The notes under the pieces were generated by a model that worked only from the letters and a program-made list of their open reading frames with translations, did not search any database and had not been told where the DNA came from. The translations under genes were made by a program, and so were the position numbers. A DNA stretch of 64,000 nt. Origin: Mycolicibacterium tokaiense. GTDB lineage: Bacteria; Actinomycetota; Actinomycetes; Mycobacteriales; Mycobacteriaceae. The stretch covers positions 2,170,001 through 2,234,000 of the forward strand of contig NZ_AP022600.1 of the NCBI RefSeq assembly GCF_010725885.1. The letters run 5' to 3'. Shown here in pieces: positions 24,482-32,970 of the stretch (the stretch's first letter is position 1; every line of letters starts with the position of its first letter).

Positions 24482-25537
24482 ATGCTTGCTCGCTATTTCT
24501 TCAAGAGAGTCCTGTACTCGCTGGCTGTGATGCTCGTCGTCCTGGTCCTGGTGTGGATCCTGGTCAATCAGGTCGGCGATCCCGCCCGCCTGATCCTGCC
24601 GCCCTCGGCGGACCAGCAGCTCTATCTCGATACCCGCGCGGCAATGGGTCTCGATGATCCACTGCTGGAGCAGTTTTGGCGGTCTTTCTCGGGGTGGCTG
24701 CAGGCAGATTTCGGAAACTCGCTGTGGCAGAAGGTGCCGGCTCTCCCGCTGGTGTTGGACCGAATCCCGGCAACATTGTTGCTGACGCTTTGTACCTTCC
24801 TCATCGCGATCCCGCTGGCGCTGGCCCTGGGCGTGGTCTCCGCGCTGCGCCCCGACGGACTGCTGGATCGGGTCCTGACCACGGTGTCGCTCGCGGGCGT
24901 CTCGATCGCCGACTTCTGGCTCGGCCTGATGCTCATCCTCGTGGTGGGAGTCCAGTTCCATCTGCTACCCACATCCGGATACGGCGGCCTGGAGTACGTC
25001 ATCCTGCCTGCCCTCACCCTTGCCTTCAGGCCGATCGGTCGCCTGGCGCAGGTGGCGCGGTCGGCGTTGGTGGAGGAGATGCAGAAGCCTTACATCGTCA
25101 CATTGCGGGCGCAGGGGATGAGTGAGGGACGCATCATCCGCCGGCATGCACTGAAGAACAGCATGATCCCGATCATCACCGTCGGCAGTGACGAACTCGC
25201 CAGCTTCCTCAACGGCGCCGTGGTGATCGAGACAATTTTTGCGTGGCCTGGGATCGGGAGTCTGTTCATCCAGGCGATCAACCGACGGGATCTGCCATTG
25301 GTGCTCGCTTGCGTGTTCGTGATCGCTGCAATGGTGATCCTGGTCAACCTGGTGGTCGACCTGGCCTATGCGTGGATCGATCCGCGCGCCACCATCACGG
25401 GCGGAGGAGGGTTACGGCGTCGCCGGCGGCGGATGCGCCAGAGCGCCGCGGCGGTGGCCGAGTCGCCCACCGGCCAGGCGCCGGCCCAGTTGGCCACAGC
25501 GTCGTCTGGAGCTGTGGAGCCGTCGAGAATGTCGTGA
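24482..25537 (+). CDS. Opp/Dpp-type ABC transporter permease (DppB family)
   Basis: 351 residues. N-terminal helix, the LDDPLLEQFWRSFSGWLQADFGNS segment typical of DppB, a membrane domain of five helices, and the EAA loop VEEMQKPYIVTLRAQGMSEGRIIRRHALKN. The C-terminus after residue 300 is an extra Arg-rich then Ala/Pro-rich cytoplasmic tail. GAGAGGGGA precedes the ATG. Completes the importer with the DppC-type permease at 17985, two ATPases and the binding protein. Confidence 0.92.
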   Translation: MLARYFFKRVLYSLAVMLVVLVLVWILVNQVGDPARLILPPSADQQLYLDTRAAMGLDDPLLEQFWRSFSGWLQADFGNSLWQKVPALPLVLDRIPATLLLTLCTFLIAIPLALALGVVSALRPDGLLDRVLTTVSLAGVSIADFWLGLMLILVVGVQFHLLPTSGYGGLEYVILPALTLAFRPIGRLAQVARSALVEEMQKPYIVTLRAQGMSEGRIIRRHALKNSMIPIITVGSDELASFLNGAVVIETIFAWPGIGSLFIQAINRRDLPLVLACVFVIAAMVILVNLVVDLAYAWIDPRATITGGGGLRRRRRRMRQSAAAVAESPTGQAPAQLATASSGAVEPSRMS

Positions 25538-25600
25538 GCACTGCCGCTCTCAGGATCCAAAACAACTGTGAAACAACCAAAACAAGTACCGAGGAGAATG

Positions 25601-26842
25601 ATGAGCGAGGCGTTGGCAACCGGTCCCCTGGCCGGAGTCCGGGTTCTGGACTTCACCGAGCGGATGCAGGGTCCCTACGGCACTCAGATTCTGGCTGACC
25701 TGGGCGCCGAAGTCATCAAGGTGGAGCGGCGGGTGTCCTTGACCGTGGATGGCCGACCCGATGAACGCTACGGCCCCAACGGTCGCTACGGGCTGGACCC
25801 GGAGGACACCACCTTCTATGCCGCGGGGTTCTTGGCCAACAATCGCAACAAGAAGAGCGTGCCGATCGATCTGAAGAACGAGCACGGCAAGGAGCTGGTC
25901 AAGCGACTGGTCGCCGCCAGTGATGTGGTGTACGAGAACTTCCGGCCCGGAGTGATGGCCCGGTTGGGATTCGGCTACGAGGACTGCGTGAAGCTGAACC
26001 CGTCGGTGATCTATGCGTCGGCGTCCGGCTTCGGCCCCGATGGGCCGTACCAGCGCCGGCCCGGACAGGATGTGCTGACACAGGCGATCAGCGGCTTCGG
26101 CGCCATGAACGTATCGGCGGACGGCAGGCCCACTCCGGTGGCCATGTCGATCACGGATCTTCTCGGCGGGATGAACGGTGCGATCGCGGTGCTTGCCGCG
26201 CTGCATCACCGGCAGCGCACGGGTGAGGGGCAGCTGGTCGAGGTGAATCTGTTGGCCAGCGGTATTGCTGCCCAGTCCGAGCAGGCGGTTCACTTCCTGA
26301 ACTCCGATGTCGGTGAGCCCAGCCGGCGGACCGTCATGCATGCCCACGCCTACATCCCCGCCCCGTACGGCTTCTATGCCACCAAGGACGGTTATCTGGC
26401 GTTGTCGAGCGGCAAGCAGATCCCCGAGCTGTGCCGCATCCTGGAGATCGACGACCTCAGCGAGGACCCCCGATTCTCCGACCCCCGCTCACGCGACCGG
26501 CACCGCGAAGAATTCGAGGCATTGCTCGAGGCGGCATTGCAGTCCCGGACCACCGCAGAATGGCTCGGTCTGATGATTCCCGAAGGACTTTTTGCGGCCC
26601 AGGTCAATTCGTTCGCCGAGGCGTTCTCCGACGAGCAGGTGGAGCAGCAGGGAATGATCACCACAGTGGACTCCCCGGTGGGGCCGCTCAAACTGCTGGC
26701 TCCGCCGTACTCACTCTCGCGCACCCCGGCCACCATCCGCACAGCACCGCCACGCCACGGCGAACACACCGATGAGGTGCTCCAGGCGGTGGGGCTGACG
26801 GCGGAGGAGATCAGTACGTTGCGCGCCGCAAGGGCGATCTAG
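25601..26842 (+). CDS. Class III CoA-transferase, copy 2
   Basis: 413 residues. Same signatures as copy 1: VLDFTERMQGPYGTQILADLGAEVIKVE, NNRNKKSVPIDLKNEHG, catalytic Asp157 in RPGQDVLTQAISG. ATG 25601 is four bases after GAGGAG; a preceding ATG at 25598 is too close. Its stop abuts the GTG of copy 3 with no gap. Tandem CaiB-type genes can form heteromeric transferases (as in benzylsuccinate CoA-transferase), but all three copies here keep the catalytic Asp, so each may be active alone. Confidence 0.92.
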   Translation: MSEALATGPLAGVRVLDFTERMQGPYGTQILADLGAEVIKVERRVSLTVDGRPDERYGPNGRYGLDPEDTTFYAAGFLANNRNKKSVPIDLKNEHGKELVKRLVAASDVVYENFRPGVMARLGFGYEDCVKLNPSVIYASASGFGPDGPYQRRPGQDVLTQAISGFGAMNVSADGRPTPVAMSITDLLGGMNGAIAVLAALHHRQRTGEGQLVEVNLLASGIAAQSEQAVHFLNSDVGEPSRRTVMHAHAYIPAPYGFYATKDGYLALSSGKQIPELCRILEIDDLSEDPRFSDPRSRDRHREEFEALLEAALQSRTTAEWLGLMIPEGLFAAQVNSFAEAFSDEQVEQQGMITTVDSPVGPLKLLAPPYSLSRTPATIRTAPPRHGEHTDEVLQAVGLTAEEISTLRAARAI

Positions 26843-28075
26843 GTGGACGTGGTACCGGGACCCCTCACCGGCATCCGCGTGCTCGACTTCACCGAACGCA
26901 TGCAGGGCCCGTACGCCACGCAGATGCTCGCCGACATGGGAGCAGATGTGGTGAAAGTCGAGCGCCGTGTTGCGATTACCGCCGATGGTCGCGCCGATGA
27001 TCGTTACGGCGTATCCGGCAGCTATGGCACCGACGCCGCGGACTCCACGATCTACTCAGCCGGCTTCCTGGCGAACAACCGGAACAAGCGCAGCGTGACC
27101 GTCGATGTGAAAATGGCTGCGGGTCGGTCGATCATCGAACGTCTGATGGCCGGCTCCGACGTTGTGTACGAGAACTTCCGGCCCGGCGTGATGGATCGGC
27201 TGGGCCTGGGGTACGAGCGCTGCCGAGAACTCAACCCGGCTGTCGTGTATGTGTCCGCGACGGGTTACGGACCGGTGGGGCCGCATGCTGACAAACCCGG
27301 CCAGGACGTGCTGGTCGAGGCGCGTACGGGCTGGGGTCACCTCAACAGTGTCGACGGCCATCCGGTACCGGTGGCGACTGCGGTCGCCGACACACTCGGG
27401 GCGATGAACGGGGCGTTCGGCACTGTTTGCGCGATCGTGCACGCCGTTCGCACCGGGCGGGGGCAGCGTGTCCGCACGAGTCTCTACGAGAGCGCGATAG
27501 CGGGTATGGCGGAGTGGGGCTTTCACTTTCTCAATTCCCCGGCGGGCGCGCCGCGGCGTCCACGGTCCGGCCATGCCAGTCCGTACACACCCCCGCCGTA
27601 TGGGTTCTACTCCACCGCTGATGGTCACCTGGCGCTGTCGAGCGGACGTAAGCTCGACGTCCTGTCATCGGTGCTCGGGATCCCGAATCTTGCTGACGAC
27701 AAGCGGTTTTCCACACACTGGTCCAGAATCGAGAACGAGGAGGCGTTCACCAGCGTCATCGAAACCGCCCTCGGTACCAAGACCACAGCGGAGTGGGTGA
27801 TTCTCATGGAGGCCGAGGATCTGTTTGCCGCGCCGGTGAATTCGATGGGGGAGGCGTTCGCCGACTCCGCGGTGGTGGCCACCTCGATGGTCGTCGAGCT
27901 CGAGACGCCGGCCGGTCCGTTGAAGTTCCTCGGCGTTCCCTACAAGCTCGACGAGACACCTGCCAGTATCCGAACCCCGCCTCCGCTGCACGGTCAGCAC
28001 ACCGATGAGGTGCTGTCAGAGGCCGGCTTCTCCGAGGCGGAGATCGCCGAGTTTCGGCGTAAAGCAGCGATCTAG
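26843..28075 (+). CDS. Class III CoA-transferase, copy 3
   Basis: 410 residues, last gene of the operon. VLDFTERMQGPYATQMLADMGADVVKVE, YENFRPGVMDRLGLGY and catalytic Asp155 in KPGQDVLVEARTGWG. The residues after the Asp (VEARTGWGHLNS) differ from the QAxSG of copies 1 and 2, suggesting a different acid substrate. GTG start directly follows the TAG of copy 2. It ends 26 bases before the convergent LysR gene; I see no terminator there. Confidence 0.9.
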   Translation: MDVVPGPLTGIRVLDFTERMQGPYATQMLADMGADVVKVERRVAITADGRADDRYGVSGSYGTDAADSTIYSAGFLANNRNKRSVTVDVKMAAGRSIIERLMAGSDVVYENFRPGVMDRLGLGYERCRELNPAVVYVSATGYGPVGPHADKPGQDVLVEARTGWGHLNSVDGHPVPVATAVADTLGAMNGAFGTVCAIVHAVRTGRGQRVRTSLYESAIAGMAEWGFHFLNSPAGAPRRPRSGHASPYTPPPYGFYSTADGHLALSSGRKLDVLSSVLGIPNLADDKRFSTHWSRIENEEAFTSVIETALGTKTTAEWVILMEAEDLFAAPVNSMGEAFADSAVVATSMVVELETPAGPLKFLGVPYKLDETPASIRTPPPLHGQHTDEVLSEAGFSEAEIAEFRRKAAI

Positions 28076-28101
28076 GATGTGGGCCCGGCTGTGGGTCGGA
28101 T

Positions 28102-29013
28102 CTACTGGTCGTCGATACGCGAGCCGAGTTGTGCAGCGAGAAAGTGGATCAGCTCGTCAACTCGTCGTGGAGTGTGCTCAGCCGCACTGTGAACAGCCAT
28201 GATGTCGGCACTGGGTGTCGGAACGTCTGCAAGCACCTGTACCAGCTCGCCGGACCGGAGCAGAGGGGCGACATGCCACAGTGAGCGCATCATCAACCCA
28301 TGCCCGTCGCAACACCACTGTGTCACGACGTCTCCGTCCGTAGCCGCCAGATTTCCCTCGACCTCGACCGTCGTAATGCTGTCATCGGAGCCGAACTGCC
28401 AAGCGGCGTAGCGCCCGTCGTTCTCTCGCAGCACGATGCAGTTGTGCCCTCGCACGTCGGCGGGTGTCGCCGGAGTGCCGGCACGCGCGATGTACTCCGG
28501 TGCGGCGCAAACGATCCGCCGATTTCGACGTAGACGTTTCGCGCGGAGCCGGGAGTCTTGCAAGGTTCCGACACGGATAGCGACGTCGAAGGGCGCGTCG
28601 GGGTTGCTCATGGGCAACGGTGAGAGATCGAGCTCGACCCTCAGTCGAGGGTGCAGGATGCAGAACTGCGCGACCAGTGGCGCGATGTGATGCCGACCGA
28701 GCCCAACGGTCGACAGGACCCGAATACGTCCAACCAGCTCGCTGCGTTCACTCAGTGAATCTTCCAGCGCTACGAGATCGTCGGCTATCGCTGCCACTCC
28801 CCGGGCGTAACGCTCCCCTTCCGAAGTGAGCGTCAGCCGCCGGGTGGTTCGTTGGATCAGCTGCACCCCGAGCCTCTTCTCGAGGTGGCTCAGTCGCTTG
28901 CTGACGGTGGAGACGGAAGTTCCCATCTCGCGCGCAGCCGCGGTGAGGCTCGGCGATGTCGCCACCATCTCGAAGAAGAACAGATCGTCGGTGGCTGCAT
29001 CAATCTTGCGCAC
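28102..29013 (-). CDS. LysR-family transcriptional regulator
   Basis: 303 residues. Winged helix-turn-helix at the N-terminus (FEMVATSPSLTAAAREMGTSVSTVSKRLSHLEKRLGVQL) and an effector domain of the LysR substrate-binding fold. GTG start at 29013. It is divergent from the D-malate/tartrate dehydrogenase gene with 134 bases between the starts, the usual arrangement for a LysR protein and its target, and convergent with the CoA-transferase operon. It resembles the LysR regulators that sit beside D-malate/tartrate dehydrogenase genes elsewhere. Confidence 0.92.
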   Translation of the reverse strand: MRKIDAATDDLFFFEMVATSPSLTAAAREMGTSVSTVSKRLSHLEKRLGVQLIQRTTRRLTLTSEGERYARGVAAIADDLVALEDSLSERSELVGRIRVLSTVGLGRHHIAPLVAQFCILHPRLRVELDLSPLPMSNPDAPFDVAIRVGTLQDSRLRAKRLRRNRRIVCAAPEYIARAGTPATPADVRGHNCIVLRENDGRYAAWQFGSDDSITTVEVEGNLAATDGDVVTQWCCDGHGLMMRSLWHVAPLLRSGELVQVLADVPTPSADIMAVHSAAEHTPRRVDELIHFLAAQLGSRIDDQ

Positions 29014-29147
29014 CCGCCGATTGTTGCACGAAAAGAAAAGGTGATTGGCAAGTCTGCTGGTTGTGGCCGGCGATTCTTGCGCATTAGGTTGGTGGTGGCG
29101 AGGTCGGGCGGCTGTGCCCGGCGACTACCCCGGACGGGATGGACACT
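29014..29147. promoter_or_regulatory. Divergent promoter region, LysR regulator / dehydrogenase
   Basis: 134 bases between two divergent starts. It contains a direct repeat CCGGCGAtTC / CCGGCGAcTA (around 29069 and 29117). I could not pick out a convincing T-N11-A box. Confidence 0.4.
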
Positions 29148-30224
29148 ATGGCAACTACACATCGAATCGCCGTCATTCCAGGTGACGGCATTGGCAAAGA
29201 GGTTGTCCCCGAAGGCATTCGAGTCTTGGAGGCCGCGGCGTCGATGTTCGATTTCGCACTCGACTACCACGAGTTCGAATACGCCAGTGCCGACTACTAC
29301 TCGAAGCACGGGACGATGCTACCGGTCTCGTGGTTCGAGGATCTGAACAAGTTCGATGCGCTCTTCTTCGGTGCCGTCGGCTGGCCGGAGGTGGTTCCCG
29401 ACCACGTGTCGCTGTGGGGGAGCCTGCTGATGTTCCGTCGCCACTTCGACCAGTACGTCAACCTGCGTCCGGTCAAGTTGATGCCGGGCGTGACCAGCCC
29501 CCTGGCCGGCCGCAGCCCCGGCGACGTGGACTTCTACGTGGTACGGGAGAACACCGAAGGCGAGTACTCCAGCATCGGCGGCAAGATCTTCGAGGGCACC
29601 GATCGTGAGACGGTGCTGCAGGAAACGGTCATGACGCGGGTGGGCGTCGACCGCATCCTGGAGTTCGCTTTCAACCTCGCCGAGCGGCGGCCGAAGAAAC
29701 ACCTGACCTCTGCGACCAAGAGCAACGGAATCTCGATCTCCATGCCGTACTGGGACGAGCGGGTCGAGGCGATGTCCGCCCGTTTCCCCGATGTCGATGT
29801 CGACAAATACCACATCGACATTCTCACAGCGAACTTCGTGCTGCACCCGGACTGGTTTGACGTCGTTGTCGCCAGCAACCTCTTCGGCGACATCCTGAGC
29901 GATCTCGGCCCTGCCTGCGCGGGCACCATAGGCATCGCGCCCAGTGCAAACATCAACCCCGAGAAACGCTTTCCCAGTCTTTTCGAACCGGTCCACGGTT
30001 CCGCGCCCGACATCGCCGGCCGCGGTATCGCCAATCCGATCGGACAGATCTGGAGTGCCAGCATGATGCTGGATCACCTGGGCGAACACGAGGCGGCCGC
30101 GGCGATCGTCACCGCCGTCGAGCAGGTATTGGCCGCGGGTGGCCCGAGCCTGACTCCCGACATGGGCGGCACCGGCTCCACCACATCTCTGGGCACTGCC
30201 GTCAGCGAACATCTGCGCGCTTGA
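29148..30224 (+). CDS. D-malate / tartrate dehydrogenase (decarboxylating)
   Basis: 358 residues of the beta-decarboxylating dehydrogenase family. It is closest to DmlA/TtuC by sequence: HRIAVIPGDGIGKEVVPEGIRVL, WGSLLMFRRHFDQYVNLRPVKL, VVRENTEGEYSSIGG, TSATKSNGISISMPYWDERVEAM (catalytic Lys) and the metal-binding aspartates in HIDIL and ASNLFGDILSDLGPA. It oxidises (R)-malate to pyruvate and CO2, and related enzymes act on tartrate and 3-substituted malates. ATG 29148 gives the DmlA length; ATG 29139 is in frame upstream. Stop is six bases from the convergent membrane-protein stop, the right border of the accessory block. Confidence 0.9.
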   Translation: MATTHRIAVIPGDGIGKEVVPEGIRVLEAAASMFDFALDYHEFEYASADYYSKHGTMLPVSWFEDLNKFDALFFGAVGWPEVVPDHVSLWGSLLMFRRHFDQYVNLRPVKLMPGVTSPLAGRSPGDVDFYVVRENTEGEYSSIGGKIFEGTDRETVLQETVMTRVGVDRILEFAFNLAERRPKKHLTSATKSNGISISMPYWDERVEAMSARFPDVDVDKYHIDILTANFVLHPDWFDVVVASNLFGDILSDLGPACAGTIGIAPSANINPEKRFPSLFEPVHGSAPDIAGRGIANPIGQIWSASMMLDHLGEHEAAAAIVTAVEQVLAAGGPSLTPDMGGTGSTTSLGTAVSEHLRA

Positions 30225-30230
30225 TCGACC

Positions 30231-32129
30231 TCACACCGGCGCGACGAAGCCCACCGGGCCCGAGGCCAGGCAGATCGACAGTGCGGCGGTCTGCGCCTCG
30301 ACGGTGATCGCCGATCCCGCGCCCGGCAGCCGCACGAACACCCGGTTCAGTCCCGGGCGCACCGGCACCCTGGTCTGGGTGCCCTCATCGAGTGACACCA
30401 GGATGGTGCCGTCGCTGTTGGCCAGGTAGTTCAGCTCGGCGGTCCAGTCGGCAGGCAGCAGCGGCCCGTCCAGGGCGATGGTCACCGGTTGGTCGGGCTG
30501 GGCCAGATAGCCGCAGCCCGGCACCGGACCCTGGCGCATCGAACGCACCCAGGTCACCTGCGCGTCCACCAATCGCCCGGAAACGTCGAGCATGCGCAGA
30601 TCGGTTGTGCTGGAGGCGAATTCGGGGCGATCTGAGAGCAGGGCGAACATGTGCGAGGCCAGGTTCTCCGGCCACGCCACCCGCTGCAGGATCAGCGGAT
30701 CCACCTCCTGGTTCAGCATCGGGGCCCCCGACTGGGCGGCCTGCGACAAGGCCGCCTCAGCGTTGCGCAGGTAGGCCTTGGTCGGGTTGTCGCGCCAGCT
30801 GGTCCAGAACGTCGCGGTGGAGTACAGGCTGCTGGCCAGGAAGGCGACCGCCACGACGCTCACCGCCGCGGTGCGCCGCCGCGACGGGTCCAGCGCGGGC
30901 GACGGCCGGTTCGCTGCCGTCAATCCGATGGCGGTCAGCAGGGCCAGCACCACCACCAGATCCGGCAGATAGCGCAGCGTCTGTGCCAGTTCCAGCGCGG
31001 TGAACCGCGACGACCGCATCAGATAGATCGGGATCTGGCACGCCACCGCATAGCCCAGCGCGGTGGCCAGCACCAGCCCGATCCGGCGCTTGCGGGCCAG
31101 CGCCAGTGCCAGCACGGCGGCCAGTGCCAGCCAGCCGAGCACCATCACCGTCGGTGGCGGCAACGCCCACGGGGATGCCGGGGCCCAGCGCTGCCAGTCC
31201 CACGGACCACCGGCCAGGCCGGGGACGATCCCGTGGGTGAAGCTGCGGGTCAGCAGATCCCACGTCATCCCGAGATCGGTGCTCCAGCGCTGCTGATCCA
31301 CCACCACCACATAGACGGCGATCCACGCGGCCGTCACCGCCAGCATCGGGACCCACAGTGCGCGGCCACGGCGCCATGCCGCGCGTAGCCAATCCTGCTC
31401 GGCGCCAACGTAACCGATGAGTGCAAGGACGGCGAATGCCACGAACGGGATGACGGCGGCCTTCTCGAAGAACAGCAGACCGCCCACGTACGCCGCCGTA
31501 CCCGTCACGGCGTGGCGCCGGGCACCCTTGCGCGCCAACAGGATCGCATCCCCGCACACCCACGCCAGGGCCGCGAGCATGGGCAGTGAATTCAGCCCGG
31601 CTGCCCACCAGGCGAAACCCGGTAACCCGAGCGGGGTGAACAGCGCAAAGAGCAGTGGCAACAGCAGTACCGGCCGCCAGCCCAGGATCAGGTACAGGGT
31701 GCGCAGCAGCGACAGCGAGGCCAGGGCCTGCAGGATCACCAGGCTGATCGCCGGTCCCGCCCACACCAGCGGGGCGAGCCGCGTGATCAGCCCGCCGAGC
31801 AGAAAACCCGCGGGCATCACATGGCCGTCGTGGTCGTCGAACAAATACCCCGGCGCCCACAGGTCCTGGGTTCCGGCGCGGCCCACCAGGATCAGGTCGT
31901 CCCAGTAGAAATAGCCGCCGAACGCCAGCACCCCCCGGACCACCAGGGACAGCGCGATCAGCCCGAAGGCCGCGTTCCTGACGAGGATGTCTCTACCGGG
32001 GATAGGCGTCTCCGGCCTTCCTGCGGGCCTGCCACGCCGATGCCACCATGTCCTGCAACGAATGCCGCATGGTCCAGCCCAGGTCGCGGGCCGCCAGGTC
32101 ACCGGCGGCGACGATCCGGGCCGGGTCAC
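30231..32129 (-). CDS. Polytopic membrane protein (Rv3635-like), possible GT-C glycosyltransferase; start unresolved
   Basis: Up to 632 residues; the conserved part starts near NAAFGLIALSLVVRG (around 31980). About ten to twelve membrane segments, an early loop with YFYWDDLILVGRAG (a DD motif of the kind used by GT-C glycosyltransferases), and an extracytoplasmic C-terminal domain of about 180 residues. No ATG, GTG or TTG exists between 31943 and 32129 in frame. GTG 32129 would add about 46 unlikely residues overlapping galE, while GTG 31943 removes half of the first helix. It is last in the Pls-galE operon. In M. tuberculosis the matching gene is Rv3635, beside galE1. Confidence 0.75.
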   Translation of the reverse strand: MTRPGSSPPVTWRPATWAGPCGIRCRTWWHRRGRPAGRPETPIPGRDILVRNAAFGLIALSLVVRGVLAFGGYFYWDDLILVGRAGTQDLWAPGYLFDDHDGHVMPAGFLLGGLITRLAPLVWAGPAISLVILQALASLSLLRTLYLILGWRPVLLLPLLFALFTPLGLPGFAWWAAGLNSLPMLAALAWVCGDAILLARKGARRHAVTGTAAYVGGLLFFEKAAVIPFVAFAVLALIGYVGAEQDWLRAAWRRGRALWVPMLAVTAAWIAVYVVVVDQQRWSTDLGMTWDLLTRSFTHGIVPGLAGGPWDWQRWAPASPWALPPPTVMVLGWLALAAVLALALARKRRIGLVLATALGYAVACQIPIYLMRSSRFTALELAQTLRYLPDLVVVLALLTAIGLTAANRPSPALDPSRRRTAAVSVVAVAFLASSLYSTATFWTSWRDNPTKAYLRNAEAALSQAAQSGAPMLNQEVDPLILQRVAWPENLASHMFALLSDRPEFASSTTDLRMLDVSGRLVDAQVTWVRSMRQGPVPGCGYLAQPDQPVTIALDGPLLPADWTAELNYLANSDGTILVSLDEGTQTRVPVRPGLNRVFVRLPGAGSAITVEAQTAALSICLASGPVGFVAPV

Positions 32130-32970
32130 CGGGGCGGCGCGGGGTGATCTCGGGCTCGAAGTCGATGCCGGTCACCTCACGGATGGCCGTCATGATCTCG
32201 CGCACCGACGTGCCCGCACCGCTGCCCAGGTTGTACACGGGCTCCACCGGTCGGCCGGCCTCCAACCGCTGCGCCGCCGCGACGTGGGCCAGCGCCAGGT
32301 CGGCGACGTGAATGTAGTCGCGCACACAGGTGCCGTCCGGCGTCGGGTAGTCGTCGCCGTTGATTCGGGGGGTGGCACCGCGGACCAGCATGTCGAACAC
32401 CAACGGGAACAGATTGTGCGGGCTGGCGTCGAACAGGTCGTCGGAGCCGGACCCGACGACGTTGAAGTAGCGCAGGCTGGTGTGCGCCAGACCGGTGGCC
32501 CGCGCCTGGTCCGCCAGCAGCCATTCCCCGATCAGTTTGGTCTCGCCGTAGGGCGACTGCGGTGCCACCGGCGTGCTCTCGTCGACGATCTCGACGTCGA
32601 CGGCGCCGAAGGTGGCGGCGCTGGAGGAGAAGACCAGTTTGTCGACGCCGGCGCGCTCCATCGCCCGCAGCAGGATGACCATGGCGGTCACGTTCTGCTC
32701 GTAGGTGTGCAGCGGCAGCTTGACCGATTCGCCGGCGTACTTGTACCCCGCGACGTGGATGACACCGCGCAGGTCGTGACCGGCCACCGTGCTCTCGACC
32801 AGGTCCGCGTCCAGCAGCGTGCCCCGCACGAAGGTCGCCTGCTCGGGCACGAAGCGCTCGAACCCGGTGGACAGGTCGTCGAGCACCACGACGGGGATGC
32901 CGGCGTCCAGCAGGGCGCGGACCACGTGGGCACCGATGTACCCGGCGCCACCGGTCACCAGCCAGCTCAT
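31993..32970 (-). CDS. galE: UDP-glucose 4-epimerase
   Basis: 325 residues, extended SDR. NAD motif VTGGAGYIGAHVV at the N-terminus, catalytic SSSAATFGA and YGETK, SLRYFNVVGS, and TPDGTCVRDYIHVADLA. Makes UDP-galactose, needed for arabinogalactan and other cell-wall galactans. ATG at 32970 has GAGGAG upstream and overlaps the previous gene's stop (ATGA), so it is translationally coupled to the flippase-like gene. Corresponds to galE1 (Rv3634c). Confidence 0.95.
   Translation of the reverse strand: MSWLVTGGAGYIGAHVVRALLDAGIPVVVLDDLSTGFERFVPEQATFVRGTLLDADLVESTVAGHDLRGVIHVAGYKYAGESVKLPLHTYEQNVTAMVILLRAMERAGVDKLVFSSSAATFGAVDVEIVDESTPVAPQSPYGETKLIGEWLLADQARATGLAHTSLRYFNVVGSGSDDLFDASPHNLFPLVFDMLVRGATPRINGDDYPTPDGTCVRDYIHVADLALAHVAAAQRLEAGRPVEPVYNLGSGAGTSVREIMTAIREVTGIDFEPEITPRRPGDPARIVAAGDLAARDLGWTMRHSLQDMVASAWQARRKAGDAYPR

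Noticed and set aside
18874..28075. Non-catalytic subunit among the three CoA-transferases
   Set aside because: Each copy retains the Asp in PGQD, so none can be called an inactive partner from sequence alone.
30180..30260. A second copy of the tRNA-Thr 3' end as a right attachment site for the accessory block
   Set aside because: I looked for GGTTCGATTCCCCTGGGTGG or a shorter copy near the right border and found none. No integrase gene is present either, so no attachment-site pair is claimed.
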